Positions 37,112-45,005 of a DNA stretch of 64,000 bases are shown in pieces (positions within the stretch are counted from its first letter, which is position 1; each line of letters starts with the position of its first letter). Origin of the DNA: Pedobacter heparinus DSM 2366 (GTDB taxonomy: Bacteria > Bacteroidota > Bacteroidia > Sphingobacteriales > Sphingobacteriaceae); assembly GCF_000023825.1 (NCBI RefSeq), contig NC_013061.1:4464001-4528000 (forward strand), in the 5' to 3' direction. The position numbers were made by a program, and so were the translations under genes. A model generated the notes under the pieces. That model was not told where the DNA came from. It saw only the letters and a program-made list of their open reading frames with translations, and ran no database searches.

Positions 37112-37153
37112 AATCAATCGTTAAAACTAATCAATATCATTAAAACAATCAAT
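37112..37153. promoter_or_regulatory. Three phased AATCAAT repeats between LysR and MFS genes
   Basis: AATCAAT occurs at 37112-37118, 37129-37135 and 37147-37153, spaced 17 and 18 bp. The last two copies are each preceded by TTAAAAC. The array lies close to the LysR start codon and about 60 bp before the MFS start. It is a plausible binding region for the LysR protein; a classical T-N11-A box was not demonstrated. Confidence 0.4.
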
Positions 37154-37210
37154 TTTACCTATTTAAATGTAATGCCGAAATTTGCTGCACCTGCTTAATG
37201 AAACACACCT

Positions 37211-38440
37211 ATGTTCAGATCATTAAAATACCGCAATTTCAAGCTCTTCTTTTATGGACAATCTATCTCCCTTATAGGAACCTGGATGCAGAAGACGGCG
37301 GTAAGCTGGCTGGTGTACAGGCTAACCGATTCGGCCATGATGTTGGGCCTGGTAGGTTTTGTAAGCTTAATCCCCTCACTCTTTCTTTCGCCTTATGCCG
37401 GGAGCCTGATCGACAGACACAACCGCTATAAAATCCTGCTGATCACCCAGGTGGTCTCGATGCTCCAGGCGGGGGCTTTGGCTGCTTTAATTTTCTTTAA
37501 GTATTATCATATTCCTTTTATTATCTTTTTAAGCCTTGTTCAAGGCATTATTAACGCTTTTGATGTTACCTGCCGACAATCGCTTATGGTAGAAATGGTA
37601 GAGGACAAAGCCGACCTGCCTAATGCGATTGCCCTGAATTCTACCATGGCCAATCTGGCACGCATTGTAGGCCCGGCTATTGCAGGGGTGATACTCAGTA
37701 CCTTTGGCGAAGACTTCTGCTTTGTGGGCAACTTTGTAAGTTATGTGCCGGTACTGATCTGTCTGCTGATGATGAATCTGAATATCACTGTAATGCCCCA
37801 CGGACAGAAAAGCATATGGACAGAACTTGAAGAAGGTTTTAAATACATATCCGGGGATAAGGACCTGAGCAGTATGATTGTCATGATCGGGATAAGCAGT
37901 CTGTTCGTCATCCCCTTCAATACTTTAATGCCTATTTTTGCCAAAACCATTTTCAATGGTGATGCCGGCACCTTCAGTTGGTTTGAAAGTGCCGCAGGTC
38001 TTGGATCGGTTGTAGCTGCTATGTACCTGGCCAATTTAAAATCGGCCAAACCGATGATGAGGATCAGCATCATCGCCAGTGCTATATTTGGCTTAAGCCT
38101 GGTACTCCTGTCCTACTCAGGGATACTACCTATTGCACTTGTATTCATGACTTTAAGTGGATTGGGCATGATGGCACAAACCTCTTCTATCAATACCTAT
38201 ATTCAAACCCATGCCATACCCGAAATGAGGGGCAGGGCAATCAGTTATTATGTAATGGCCTATCAGGGCATGATCCCCATCGGCAGCCTGCTCATTGGCT
38301 GGACGGCAGATGCATTTGGTTCCAGAATGGCGGTTTGCATAGCCGGACTGATTGGGCTCGGGGCTACGGTATCATTTGTGCTGTATAAAAGCAGGTTCTC
38401 CAGCCGCAGGATCTCAGCATTGATATTACATCATAAATAA
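37211..38440 (+). CDS. MFS transporter, MFS_3/EntS-like exporter
   Basis: A 409-residue inner-membrane protein with about twelve hydrophobic segments. The start MFRSLKYRNFKLFFYGQSIS is typical of the MFS_3 (enterobactin-exporter-like) group, followed by LIGTWMQKTAVSWLVYRLTDSA and the loop motif GSLIDRHNRYKIL (motif A). Members export drugs, siderophores or other small molecules. It is divergent from the LysR gene, which is its likely regulator. The substrate is not deducible. Confidence 0.9.
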   Translation: MFRSLKYRNFKLFFYGQSISLIGTWMQKTAVSWLVYRLTDSAMMLGLVGFVSLIPSLFLSPYAGSLIDRHNRYKILLITQVVSMLQAGALAALIFFKYYHIPFIIFLSLVQGIINAFDVTCRQSLMVEMVEDKADLPNAIALNSTMANLARIVGPAIAGVILSTFGEDFCFVGNFVSYVPVLICLLMMNLNITVMPHGQKSIWTELEEGFKYISGDKDLSSMIVMIGISSLFVIPFNTLMPIFAKTIFNGDAGTFSWFESAAGLGSVVAAMYLANLKSAKPMMRISIIASAIFGLSLVLLSYSGILPIALVFMTLSGLGMMAQTSSINTYIQTHAIPEMRGRAISYYVMAYQGMIPIGSLLIGWTADAFGSRMAVCIAGLIGLGATVSFVLYKSRFSSRRISALILHHK

Positions 38441-38458
38441 ACAGTACGGCAGCTGAAA

Positions 38459-38941
38459 TTATTCCTTACAATCTGCAGGAGCAAATGTAAACCTGCCTTT
38501 ATCGAAGCTGATGGGCTTACCTTTTACAAAATAAGACCTTCCCAAGGTTGTCTCTATCTGACCAACTCCAAGGATCAGTTTACCGTCTTTACTTAAAAAT
38601 GCCAGTGGGTTTTTATAAATGGTCTTGTTTTCATTACCAATTTTAAAGGTATAATCTACAAATAAGGTATCTCCGCTATAAGCCCCGGCAATCTCGCCGT
38701 CGTTTTTCCCTTTTTCGGCGTAATTAATCACCAGCTTACCTTTTACTTTCCCACTGTTCATTGTTTTTATACTCAAATCTGCAGTATCTTTTCCATCGAT
38801 GGCCACATAACATTGTTTATGCGTCATGGTATCGGCCATTGCCAGGCTATCTTTTAATTCGGAGCCCTTGTTACTACTTTGATTGCAGCTAAATAAAAGC
38901 GGCAGGGCCGCAATTGCGAGGTAAAGAGAGGTGTTTTTCAT
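38459..38941 (-). CDS. Small lipoprotein of unknown function
   Basis: A 160-residue protein with a lipoprotein signal peptide (MKNTSLYLAIAALPLLFSC, lipobox LLFSC, Cys19). The mature part is beta-rich: CYVAIDGKDTADLSI, GKVKGKLVINYAEKGKNDGEIAGAYSGDTLFVDYTF. This resembles small Bacteroidota lipoproteins of lipocalin-like or META-like shape, but I do not recognise a named family. It converges on the MFS gene with an 18-bp gap. Confidence 0.75.
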   Translation of the reverse strand: MKNTSLYLAIAALPLLFSCNQSSNKGSELKDSLAMADTMTHKQCYVAIDGKDTADLSIKTMNSGKVKGKLVINYAEKGKNDGEIAGAYSGDTLFVDYTFKIGNENKTIYKNPLAFLSKDGKLILGVGQIETTLGRSYFVKGKPISFDKGRFTFAPADCKE

Positions 38942-39175
38942 CTTAAGAATTTTTATGGGATAAAATAATTTAATTAGCCATTCTAATATACATCAATAAA
39001 AATAAAAGATGTATTGTTTTAAATAATTTCATTGCGCATATTCCTGACATCAATACCCCAGCAATTCATTACAGAAGCATATCTTTAATAAAAAAATAAA
39101 AACCTCGTTGTATATTAGTAGCTGATTAGCTATCACTTACACAAAAACAAGATCAGAAAAAGAAGCGTAAAAAAG

Positions 39176-39775
39176 ATGAAAAATCAGGATGGATGTTATG
39201 ATAAACTCATTCAATTTACAAAACAAAGGGGATTTGCTTTTAGCGATAAGGAATGTAAGCTTGTACACGCGCTTACAAAGCACAAAACAGTAAGTGCCCA
39301 TAGTATCCTCATGGAACAGGGCAAACCTGTTACAAAATTCTACTTCCTAAATTCGGGTATTGTCCGTTTGTTCAGGGTGCACAAGGGTGTAGATTATACG
39401 CTTGGCCTGGTTTCTACCAATGATTTTGTATCAACCCTCTTATATCTCGCCAATGGGCTGCCCTCTTCCTGCGGCCTGGAGACCCTAACAGATGCAACAT
39501 TGCTGGAGTGGGGCAAAGCAGAAGTTGAAGCGATGAAACTGCAACTAAGCGTGGCACAAGATCTGGAAATGGCCATTATGGACCGGCTGCTCAACTGGCT
39601 GCAAGACCATCAGATTGATGCCGTATGCCTTACTGCTGAAGAGCGGTACCAAAAACTGATGGAGCAGCAACCAGAAGTGATCAGAACAATCCCTTTAAAG
39701 TATATCGCCTCCTATCTTGGCATTCACCAGGATAGCCTGAGCCGGATCCGTAAAATTGTTAGCAGAAAAACATAA
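39176..39775 (+). CDS. Crp/Fnr-family transcriptional regulator
   Basis: A 199-residue protein. An N-terminal cyclic-nucleotide-binding-type beta roll (HSILMEQGKPVTKFYFLNSG, then the VDYTLGLVSTNDFVSTLL strand) precedes a C-terminal winged helix ending IPLKYIASYLGIHQDSLSRIRK. The pattern is standard for the large set of Bacteroidota Crp/Fnr proteins that lack clear cAMP-binding residues. It is 12 bp upstream of the GlxA-type regulator and almost certainly co-transcribed with it. Confidence 0.9.
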   Translation: MKNQDGCYDKLIQFTKQRGFAFSDKECKLVHALTKHKTVSAHSILMEQGKPVTKFYFLNSGIVRLFRVHKGVDYTLGLVSTNDFVSTLLYLANGLPSSCGLETLTDATLLEWGKAEVEAMKLQLSVAQDLEMAIMDRLLNWLQDHQIDAVCLTAEERYQKLMEQQPEVIRTIPLKYIASYLGIHQDSLSRIRKIVSRKT

Positions 39776-39787
39776 AATTAAAACTCA

Positions 39788-40768
39788 ATGAAACATCTTA
39801 CCATAATCGTTCCGGATGGGGAAAACAACCTGAGCAGCATTGTAGGTGCTTATAAAATATTTTCGAGGGCCAACAAATATTGGGTGGAAAACGGGAGAAA
39901 AGAATTGTTCAAAATTCAGTTGGCCGGCATTTCAAAAAAAGTAGATTTTTACGATGGTTTATTCTCTGTAACGCCACATACCCACATTTCGGCAATAACC
40001 AAGACCAATCTCATCATTATCCCTTCATTGAACCATAATTATCTTAAAGCCATAACAGGGAACAAATTGCTGGTAGACTGGATTGAACAGCAATATAAGG
40101 ATGGTGCCGAAATTGCCAGCATATGCACAGGGGCATTTATGCTGGCCTCTTCAGGCCTGCTGGATGGAAAAAGTTGTTCTACACATTGGGCGGCAGCGGA
40201 TAATTTCAGAAGTATGTTCCCTAAAGTAAATTTACAGACGGACCAGCTGATTACTGATGAAAACGGGATTTATACGAATGGTGGCGCTTATTCTTTTCTG
40301 AACCTGATGATTTATCTTATAGAGAAGTATTACGACAGGCAAACAGCAATTTTTTGTTCCAAAGTATTTCAGATTGAAATAGACAGGCAAAGCCAGTCGG
40401 CATTTACCATATTTACCGGCCAGAAATTACATGGGGATGAAATGGTAAAGAAAGCGCAGGCTTATATCGAAAGTAAACTGGACGAAAAAATATCTGTTGA
40501 ACATTTGTCAGCCAGCTTCTCGGTTGGCCGCAGGAACTTTGACAGAAGGTTTATTAAAGCTACAGGGAATACCCCTGTTGAATATGCACAGCGGGTAAAA
40601 ATTGAATCCGCAAAAAAAGCGCTGGAAACCAGTTGTAAAACAATTAATGAAGTGATGTATGGCGTAGGCTATTCGGATGTGAAGGCCTTTCGTGAAGTAT
40701 TTAGAAAAATCACTGGTATGTCGCCTTTGGAATACAGGGGCAGATACAACAAGGAGGCTGCAAGATAA
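39788..40768 (+). CDS. GlxA-type AraC-family regulator with DJ-1/PfpI domain
   Basis: A 326-residue protein. The N-terminal ~200 residues are a class-I glutamine amidotransferase-like (DJ-1/PfpI) domain with the nucleophile-elbow segment ASICTGAFMLASSGLLDGK and the following CSTHWAAAD. The C-terminus has two AraC helix-turn-helix motifs (ISVEHLSASFSVGRRNFDRRF and INEVMYGVGYSDVKAFREVFRKITGMSPLEYR). It works as an AraC-type activator. It forms an operon with the Crp/Fnr gene; no structural target lies immediately downstream. Confidence 0.92.
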   Translation: MKHLTIIVPDGENNLSSIVGAYKIFSRANKYWVENGRKELFKIQLAGISKKVDFYDGLFSVTPHTHISAITKTNLIIIPSLNHNYLKAITGNKLLVDWIEQQYKDGAEIASICTGAFMLASSGLLDGKSCSTHWAAADNFRSMFPKVNLQTDQLITDENGIYTNGGAYSFLNLMIYLIEKYYDRQTAIFCSKVFQIEIDRQSQSAFTIFTGQKLHGDEMVKKAQAYIESKLDEKISVEHLSASFSVGRRNFDRRFIKATGNTPVEYAQRVKIESAKKALETSCKTINEVMYGVGYSDVKAFREVFRKITGMSPLEYRGRYNKEAAR

Positions 40769-40821
40769 ATATTGTCATTACTATTTTGATTGCTGCCATG
40801 TCTTACGCTATGATTCTGCCG

Positions 40822-40838
40822 GGGGTTTAGAAAACCCC
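40822..40838 (+). terminator. Short GC hairpin after the GlxA-type gene
   Basis: GGGGTTT (40822-40828) and AAACCCC (40832-40838) form a 7-bp stem with a 3-nt loop 53 bp past the stop codon. There is no T run behind it on the plus strand, so it is a weak terminator candidate. Confidence 0.35.
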
Positions 40839-40967
40839 GTAAATAAAAAAGCCCCGATGTGGATAACTTCGAGGTTTTCCGTAGCCCCTAATGGAATGCA
40901 AACACACAACTAACTGACTTTCAATACTTTAATTTAGAATCCAATATCTAACTAGCTATAACTTTAA

Positions 40968-40984
40968 TTTAATCGTTTAACGAT
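40968..40984. promoter_or_regulatory. LacI-type operator candidate 1
   Basis: TTTAATCGTTTAA at 40968-40980 overlaps the palindrome ATCGTT-T-AACGAT (40972-40984). It matches the motif repeated around the polyol/phosphodiester locus. Its position, downstream of the epimerase stop codon, is unusual for a simple repressor site. Confidence 0.5.
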
Positions 40985-41022
40985 GAGCCAAAAATTGATT
41001 TGCATTGTTAGACAGTAAAAAT

Positions 41023-41889
41023 TTAGTGTGAAATAAAACGGGTATTTAATCCCCATTGTTGGGCTTTCTGCTTCATAAAATGCAGACTGCCTTTTGCCAA
41101 TGCAGCTGCATCATATTTCGACGGCCTCCATAACGAAGTCATCCCCGACATTCCTGAAACCTGAGAGGAGAAATTCTCCAGGACTAGGTCGCCGGTATAA
41201 TTAATCTGGGCTAATCCCCTGAAAAAATCATCCCAGTGTACATTCCCCTCGCCTAACATGCCCCGGTTACTTTCGGTCATATGAACATATTTTAATCTAT
41301 TCCCGGCCAATACCACAGGATCATAAAAATTGGATTCCTCTATGTTCATATGAAAAGTGTCGAGCATCAGTCCAAGTGCGGGGCTCTGTACCTCAATTGC
41401 CAGATCAAGCACTTCCTGAGCAGCAGTAATGACATAACTTTCGTAACGGTTGATGGGTTCCAGGCCTAGCATGACGCCATTTTTTTCGGCATAACGGCAA
41501 ACCGCGATAAAGACATCCCGTATAACAGCACGTTCGTCCTCCGTACATGGACTTCCTGTGAAAGCACCGATAGCTGAATGAAGCACCCCACCCAAAAATC
41601 GGCCTTCCATTTCTACAACCAGATCTATTGCCTTATTTAATAAGCTCAATGCCTGATCAGGATATTGAGGAAGGTGGCAGTTTTTTGGTAAAATTAATGA
41701 ATACCGGCCCTCTATGCCATGTGCTGACAGCTGCTTTTTAACCATTTGTACATCCAGGTTTAAAGAAGCAGGCAATGAGATTTCTAAAATATCGAATCCA
41801 CAGTCTGCCGTCTTTTCTATTGCATATATACTATTTTCGGGGGTCCATGTTGTAATCCATGAAAGCATTGATGCGCCAAACTTTATCAT
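41023..41889 (-). CDS. Ketose 3-epimerase-like sugar isomerase
   Basis: A 288-residue TIM-barrel protein of the xylose-isomerase-like/AP endonuclease 2 superfamily, with features of the D-tagatose/D-allulose 3-epimerase group. Metal and catalytic residues are present: Glu in LGLEPINRYE, Asp-x-x-His in LMLDTFHMNIEE, His in KYVHMTESNRG, and Glu in LVLENFS. GEGNVHWDDFF is also characteristic. It is cytoplasmic. Divergent from the LacI gene and next to genes for polyol oxidation and ketose phosphorylation, it would interconvert ketoses formed from polyols, for example fructose/psicose or xylulose/ribulose. The exact sugar is not known. Confidence 0.85.
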   Translation of the reverse strand: MIKFGASMLSWITTWTPENSIYAIEKTADCGFDILEISLPASLNLDVQMVKKQLSAHGIEGRYSLILPKNCHLPQYPDQALSLLNKAIDLVVEMEGRFLGGVLHSAIGAFTGSPCTEDERAVIRDVFIAVCRYAEKNGVMLGLEPINRYESYVITAAQEVLDLAIEVQSPALGLMLDTFHMNIEESNFYDPVVLAGNRLKYVHMTESNRGMLGEGNVHWDDFFRGLAQINYTGDLVLENFSSQVSGMSGMTSLWRPSKYDAAALAKGSLHFMKQKAQQWGLNTRFISH

Positions 41890-41969
41890 AGTCTTGTTTA
41901 TATCTGGTTGTTTCTATTAATTTATCTGCCTGGTTAACATAAAAGCTAAATGGCAAGAATAAGATATAA

Positions 41970-41999
41970 TTAATCGTTTAAATAATGAAATTATTTAAA
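41970..41999. promoter_or_regulatory. LacI-type operator candidate 2 (epimerase/lacI intergenic)
   Basis: TTAATCGTTTAA (41970-41981) carries the shared motif. It overlaps a second inverted repeat, TTTAAATAAT-GAA-ATTATTTAAA (41977-41999). It lies in the 283-bp divergent region and could control both the epimerase and the regulator gene. No clear TAnnTTTG promoter was found here. Confidence 0.6.
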
Positions 42000-42172
42000 T
42001 AAAAAATCACTTAGCTTTTTGTTTTAGATTAATAATTACCCGCTAAGCATCTAATGCCATTTTGATGTAAAATCAAATTATAATAGAAATGGTAATTAAT
42101 TTTTTAATAAGATTTATACGGAGATAACATATCTTAGTCACTTAGTTTATTTAACACTCTAACCCATATACA

Positions 42173-43189
42173 ATGAAAAGAAAAGTATCAATGAAGGATA
42201 TTGCACAAGAATTAGGTGTATCAACTGCATTGGTGTCGTATGTGCTAAATAATCAACACGAGGATAGAATAAATAAAGATACGGCTGAAAAAATAAGGCG
42301 GTTGGCTACTGAGCTTAATTACCAGCCCAATCAGATTGCGAAAAGTTTAAAAAGCAGTAAAACCAACACCATCGGACTTATTGTAGCAGATATATCGAAT
42401 CCTTTTTCGGCAAGCCTTGCCCGGATCATTGAGGACGAAGCAAAAAAAAGCAAGTATACCGTGATTTTCGGGAGTGCTGATGAAAGTCATAAAAAATCCC
42501 AGGATTTGATTAACCTATTACTGAATAGACAGGTTGACGGCTTTATCATTGCTCCTGCTGAAGGTTCTGAAAAACAATTGCTGTTACTAAAAAAACAAGG
42601 TATTCCATTTGTACTCATAGATCGGTATTTTCCGGAACTTGAAGTAGACCAGGTCGTACTGGATAATTTCCAGGCCGCATATGCTGCGGTTAGCCATTTG
42701 ATTTCCAACGGATATCAGCGCATTGGAATGATCAATTTTCAAACTGATCTTTTTCATTTAAATGAACGTGTACGTGGATATAACGAGGCGCTTGCAAACC
42801 ATAAGATTAAGCATACAAAAGGTAATTTCAGAACAGTTGACGAGAGAGAAATTAAAACAGAAGTTAAATCCTGTATAGATGAGTTACTGAATAAAGAGGA
42901 ACCTATAGATGCATTATTTTTCGGATCTAACACGCTGGCTATAGAAGGGCTTTCTTATATACAAAAATTAAAGATCCAAGTTCCTGACCAGCTTGCAGTT
43001 GTCTGTTTTGATGAAGACAATGCTTATAGTCTGTTCCATTGTCCACTGACTTATGTAAGGCAGCCACTGGTAGAAATGGGAAAAAAATCTGTAGAAATAT
43101 TGTTGACAGCGATTGCTGATGGCAGCAAACATACGAATACCGTTCTTGAAGCAGAACTGATGATCCATGAGTCATCCATGGGTAGGTAA
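42173..43189 (+). CDS. LacI-family transcriptional repressor of the polyol/phosphodiester locus
   Basis: A 338-residue protein. The N-terminal LacI helix-turn-helix and hinge are complete: SMKDIAQELGVSTALVSYVLNN, then LNYQPNQIAKSLKSSKTNTIGLIVADISNPF. The rest is a periplasmic-binding-like sugar sensor. It stands at the distal end of the 12-gene operon, tail to tail with its last gene. Palindromes with a central CG, as LacI proteins prefer, occur around the locus. The inducer is probably a sugar or polyol derived from the substrate. Confidence 0.93.
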   Translation: MKRKVSMKDIAQELGVSTALVSYVLNNQHEDRINKDTAEKIRRLATELNYQPNQIAKSLKSSKTNTIGLIVADISNPFSASLARIIEDEAKKSKYTVIFGSADESHKKSQDLINLLLNRQVDGFIIAPAEGSEKQLLLLKKQGIPFVLIDRYFPELEVDQVVLDNFQAAYAAVSHLISNGYQRIGMINFQTDLFHLNERVRGYNEALANHKIKHTKGNFRTVDEREIKTEVKSCIDELLNKEEPIDALFFGSNTLAIEGLSYIQKLKIQVPDQLAVVCFDEDNAYSLFHCPLTYVRQPLVEMGKKSVEILLTAIADGSKHTNTVLEAELMIHESSMGR

Positions 43190-43190
43190 T

Positions 43191-43218
43191 AACAAAGCGC
43201 CCCGAGAGGCCCTTTGTT
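43191..43218. terminator. Terminator between LacI gene and the 12-gene operon
   Basis: An 11-bp stem with one mismatch (43191-43201 with 43208-43218, AACAAAGcGCC/GGCCCTTTGTT) and a 6-nt loop fills the 33-bp gap between the convergent stop codons. T-rich sequence follows on the plus side. It likely ends both transcripts. Confidence 0.6.
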
Positions 43219-43222
43219 GTCG

Positions 43223-44107
43223 TTATTTTCCATTCATAAAAAGTGCAGGGTAGTCTGTCTCTATAATATCAGGCTTTTTGATCAGTTCTTCAGAATAAGC
43301 TTTTACTTTTTCTAAGTCCGTTTGTTTTTTGTCTGCGGTTGAAGGGATAGAAATAAAGCACATTACCCCCCGGTCACGTAAATAGGTATAAACTTTTTCA
43401 TGTGCCGGTTCCATCGTATATCCCACATAAGCCATGATCCGGTTAAATGGGATTTTTGTAGCGATAAAGGCATCCAGATCAGTTTGGTTCTGAATAGCCA
43501 CACATAACATGACCTTATCCAATTTCTCATAATAAAATAAAGCTTCCTTCATCGACCGTACACTTAGCACGATATTTGGATATTGCCCGTCTTTAAGCAT
43601 ATTTACATACTTTTGCCATGGGATACCCTTATTGTCCAGGTTAAAAATAGTCTTATCTTTTCCCCATTCCAAAGCTTCCTGCAGCGTAGGTATTTTAAAC
43701 GGGGTCACCTTCCCTTCGCGGTCTTTAACCCTTGCCTTTTGTAATTCTGCATAAGTATAGTCCGACACTTTGCCTTTAAAAGTCGTCGTACGGTCCAGCG
43801 TTGCATCATGCATCAATACCAATGCCGAATCTTTGGTCAGCCTTGGGTCGATCTCAAAAAATGAAGGTAGAATGGTCAGTGTTTTTGCCATTGCTTCGAT
43901 TGTATTCTCAGGAAAGCCGGGCAACATTCCACCCCGGTGCCCGGAAATAATCACCGGTTTACCTTCCTGATAATGAAAATACTCCTGTAACTCCGAAAAG
44001 TTAGTGAGTTTCACTGTATGCATCGGTTGCTCCTGTGCAATCGAAATACCACTTGAAAGCAAAAAAGCAACAATACAGCCTATACTTTTTCTATTGATTT
44101 TATACAT
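43223..44107 (-). CDS. Periplasmic glycerophosphodiester phosphodiesterase (GDPD) A
   Basis: A 294-residue protein with a signal peptide (SIGCIVAFLLSSGISIAQ). The GDPD metal and catalytic residues are in place: ISGHRGG, FPENTIEA, FFEIDPRLTKD and LVLMHDATLDRTT. GDPDs hydrolyse 3'-5' glycerophosphodiesters, and some attack glycerophosphate polymers such as teichoic acids. It is the last gene of the operon; its first codons overlap the PfkB kinase gene by 8 bp, implying translational coupling. It is quite divergent from the other GDPD of the operon, so the two may act on different linkages. Confidence 0.9.
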   Translation of the reverse strand: MYKINRKSIGCIVAFLLSSGISIAQEQPMHTVKLTNFSELQEYFHYQEGKPVIISGHRGGMLPGFPENTIEAMAKTLTILPSFFEIDPRLTKDSALVLMHDATLDRTTTFKGKVSDYTYAELQKARVKDREGKVTPFKIPTLQEALEWGKDKTIFNLDNKGIPWQKYVNMLKDGQYPNIVLSVRSMKEALFYYEKLDKVMLCVAIQNQTDLDAFIATKIPFNRIMAYVGYTMEPAHEKVYTYLRDRGVMCFISIPSTADKKQTDLEKVKAYSEELIKKPDIIETDYPALFMNGK

Positions 44108-45005
44108 ATTGATGGTTTGTTTTGAATTTTACAATTTCATCTGCATTATATGCAGGACAGGCGCCTGGAAACGTGGCCATGAACGCACTCAGTACTACAG
44201 CTTCTTTCATACAGTAATTCAAGGAGTTGCCCGCCATTTTATTGGCGATAAATGCTGCAAGAAATGAATCACCACTTCCTACAGTATCACTCACATTAAT
44301 CCTGATGGCATCTACATGTATAACTTCCTCCCTGGAGTAATAACTAGCTCCCTGACTACCTTTGGTCAGCAGAATCTCTTTCAGTACTACGAACTTACTG
44401 AACAATGTTGCGATGTTTTGCGTTTCCTCCTGCGAATTATCATTCAGCCATTCGGCCACAATCACCAACTCATCGTCATTTATCTTCAGGGTATGGCAAG
44501 GGCTGATCATATCCTCAATCAGTTCTTTACTGTAAAAGGGCGCACGCAGGTTGATGTCAAAAATTATCCACTTCGCATTCGCGATACAATTAAACAAGCT
44601 CGTTCTGCTGGCTATGTTCCTGGCGGCCAGGCTCCCGTAAACAAATGCGTCGGAGTTTTTGATAACAGCCTCCATTTCATCCGTATAAGGGATATAGTCC
44701 CAGGCAACACCTTCTACGATATCATATTCTACTTTTGTATTGGCCAGCACATGCACCTCTACAGTAGAGGTCGGATAAGCATTTGTCTTAAAGCAATATT
44801 GATAATCTACACCTAACCTATCCAATTCTTTTGTGATTTCCTTGCCATTTTCATCGTCACCGATCTGGCTGATGATTTTACTCTGAATACCAAATTTAGA
44901 GAGGTGATAACATACGTTTAAAGGTGCTCCACCAATTCTTCTCCCTTCTAAAAGATTATCCCACAGTACTTCTCCAAAACAAATAACCCTTTTATTTTCT
45001 ATCAT
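44100..45005 (-). CDS. PfkB-family sugar kinase, fructokinase-like
   Basis: A 301-residue cytoplasmic kinase. It has CFGEVLWDNL, GGAPLNVCYHLSKFG (the PfkB N-terminal signature with the fructokinase-type GGAPLNV) and SDTVGSGDSFLAAFI (the second signature with the catalytic Asp). It would phosphorylate the ketose made by the mannitol-dehydrogenase-family enzyme, whose gene overlaps this start by 4 bp (ATGA-type junction). Fructose or a pentulose are the likely substrates. Confidence 0.9.
   Translation of the reverse strand: MIENKRVICFGEVLWDNLLEGRRIGGAPLNVCYHLSKFGIQSKIISQIGDDENGKEITKELDRLGVDYQYCFKTNAYPTSTVEVHVLANTKVEYDIVEGVAWDYIPYTDEMEAVIKNSDAFVYGSLAARNIASRTSLFNCIANAKWIIFDINLRAPFYSKELIEDMISPCHTLKINDDELVIVAEWLNDNSQEETQNIATLFSKFVVLKEILLTKGSQGASYYSREEVIHVDAIRINVSDTVGSGDSFLAAFIANKMAGNSLNYCMKEAVVLSAFMATFPGACPAYNADEIVKFKTNHQYV

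Noticed and set aside
40822..40870. tRNA-like or regulatory RNA structure after the GlxA-type gene
   Set aside because: Only a 7-bp stem and a second imperfect one are visible; no cloverleaf or known RNA motif could be drawn.
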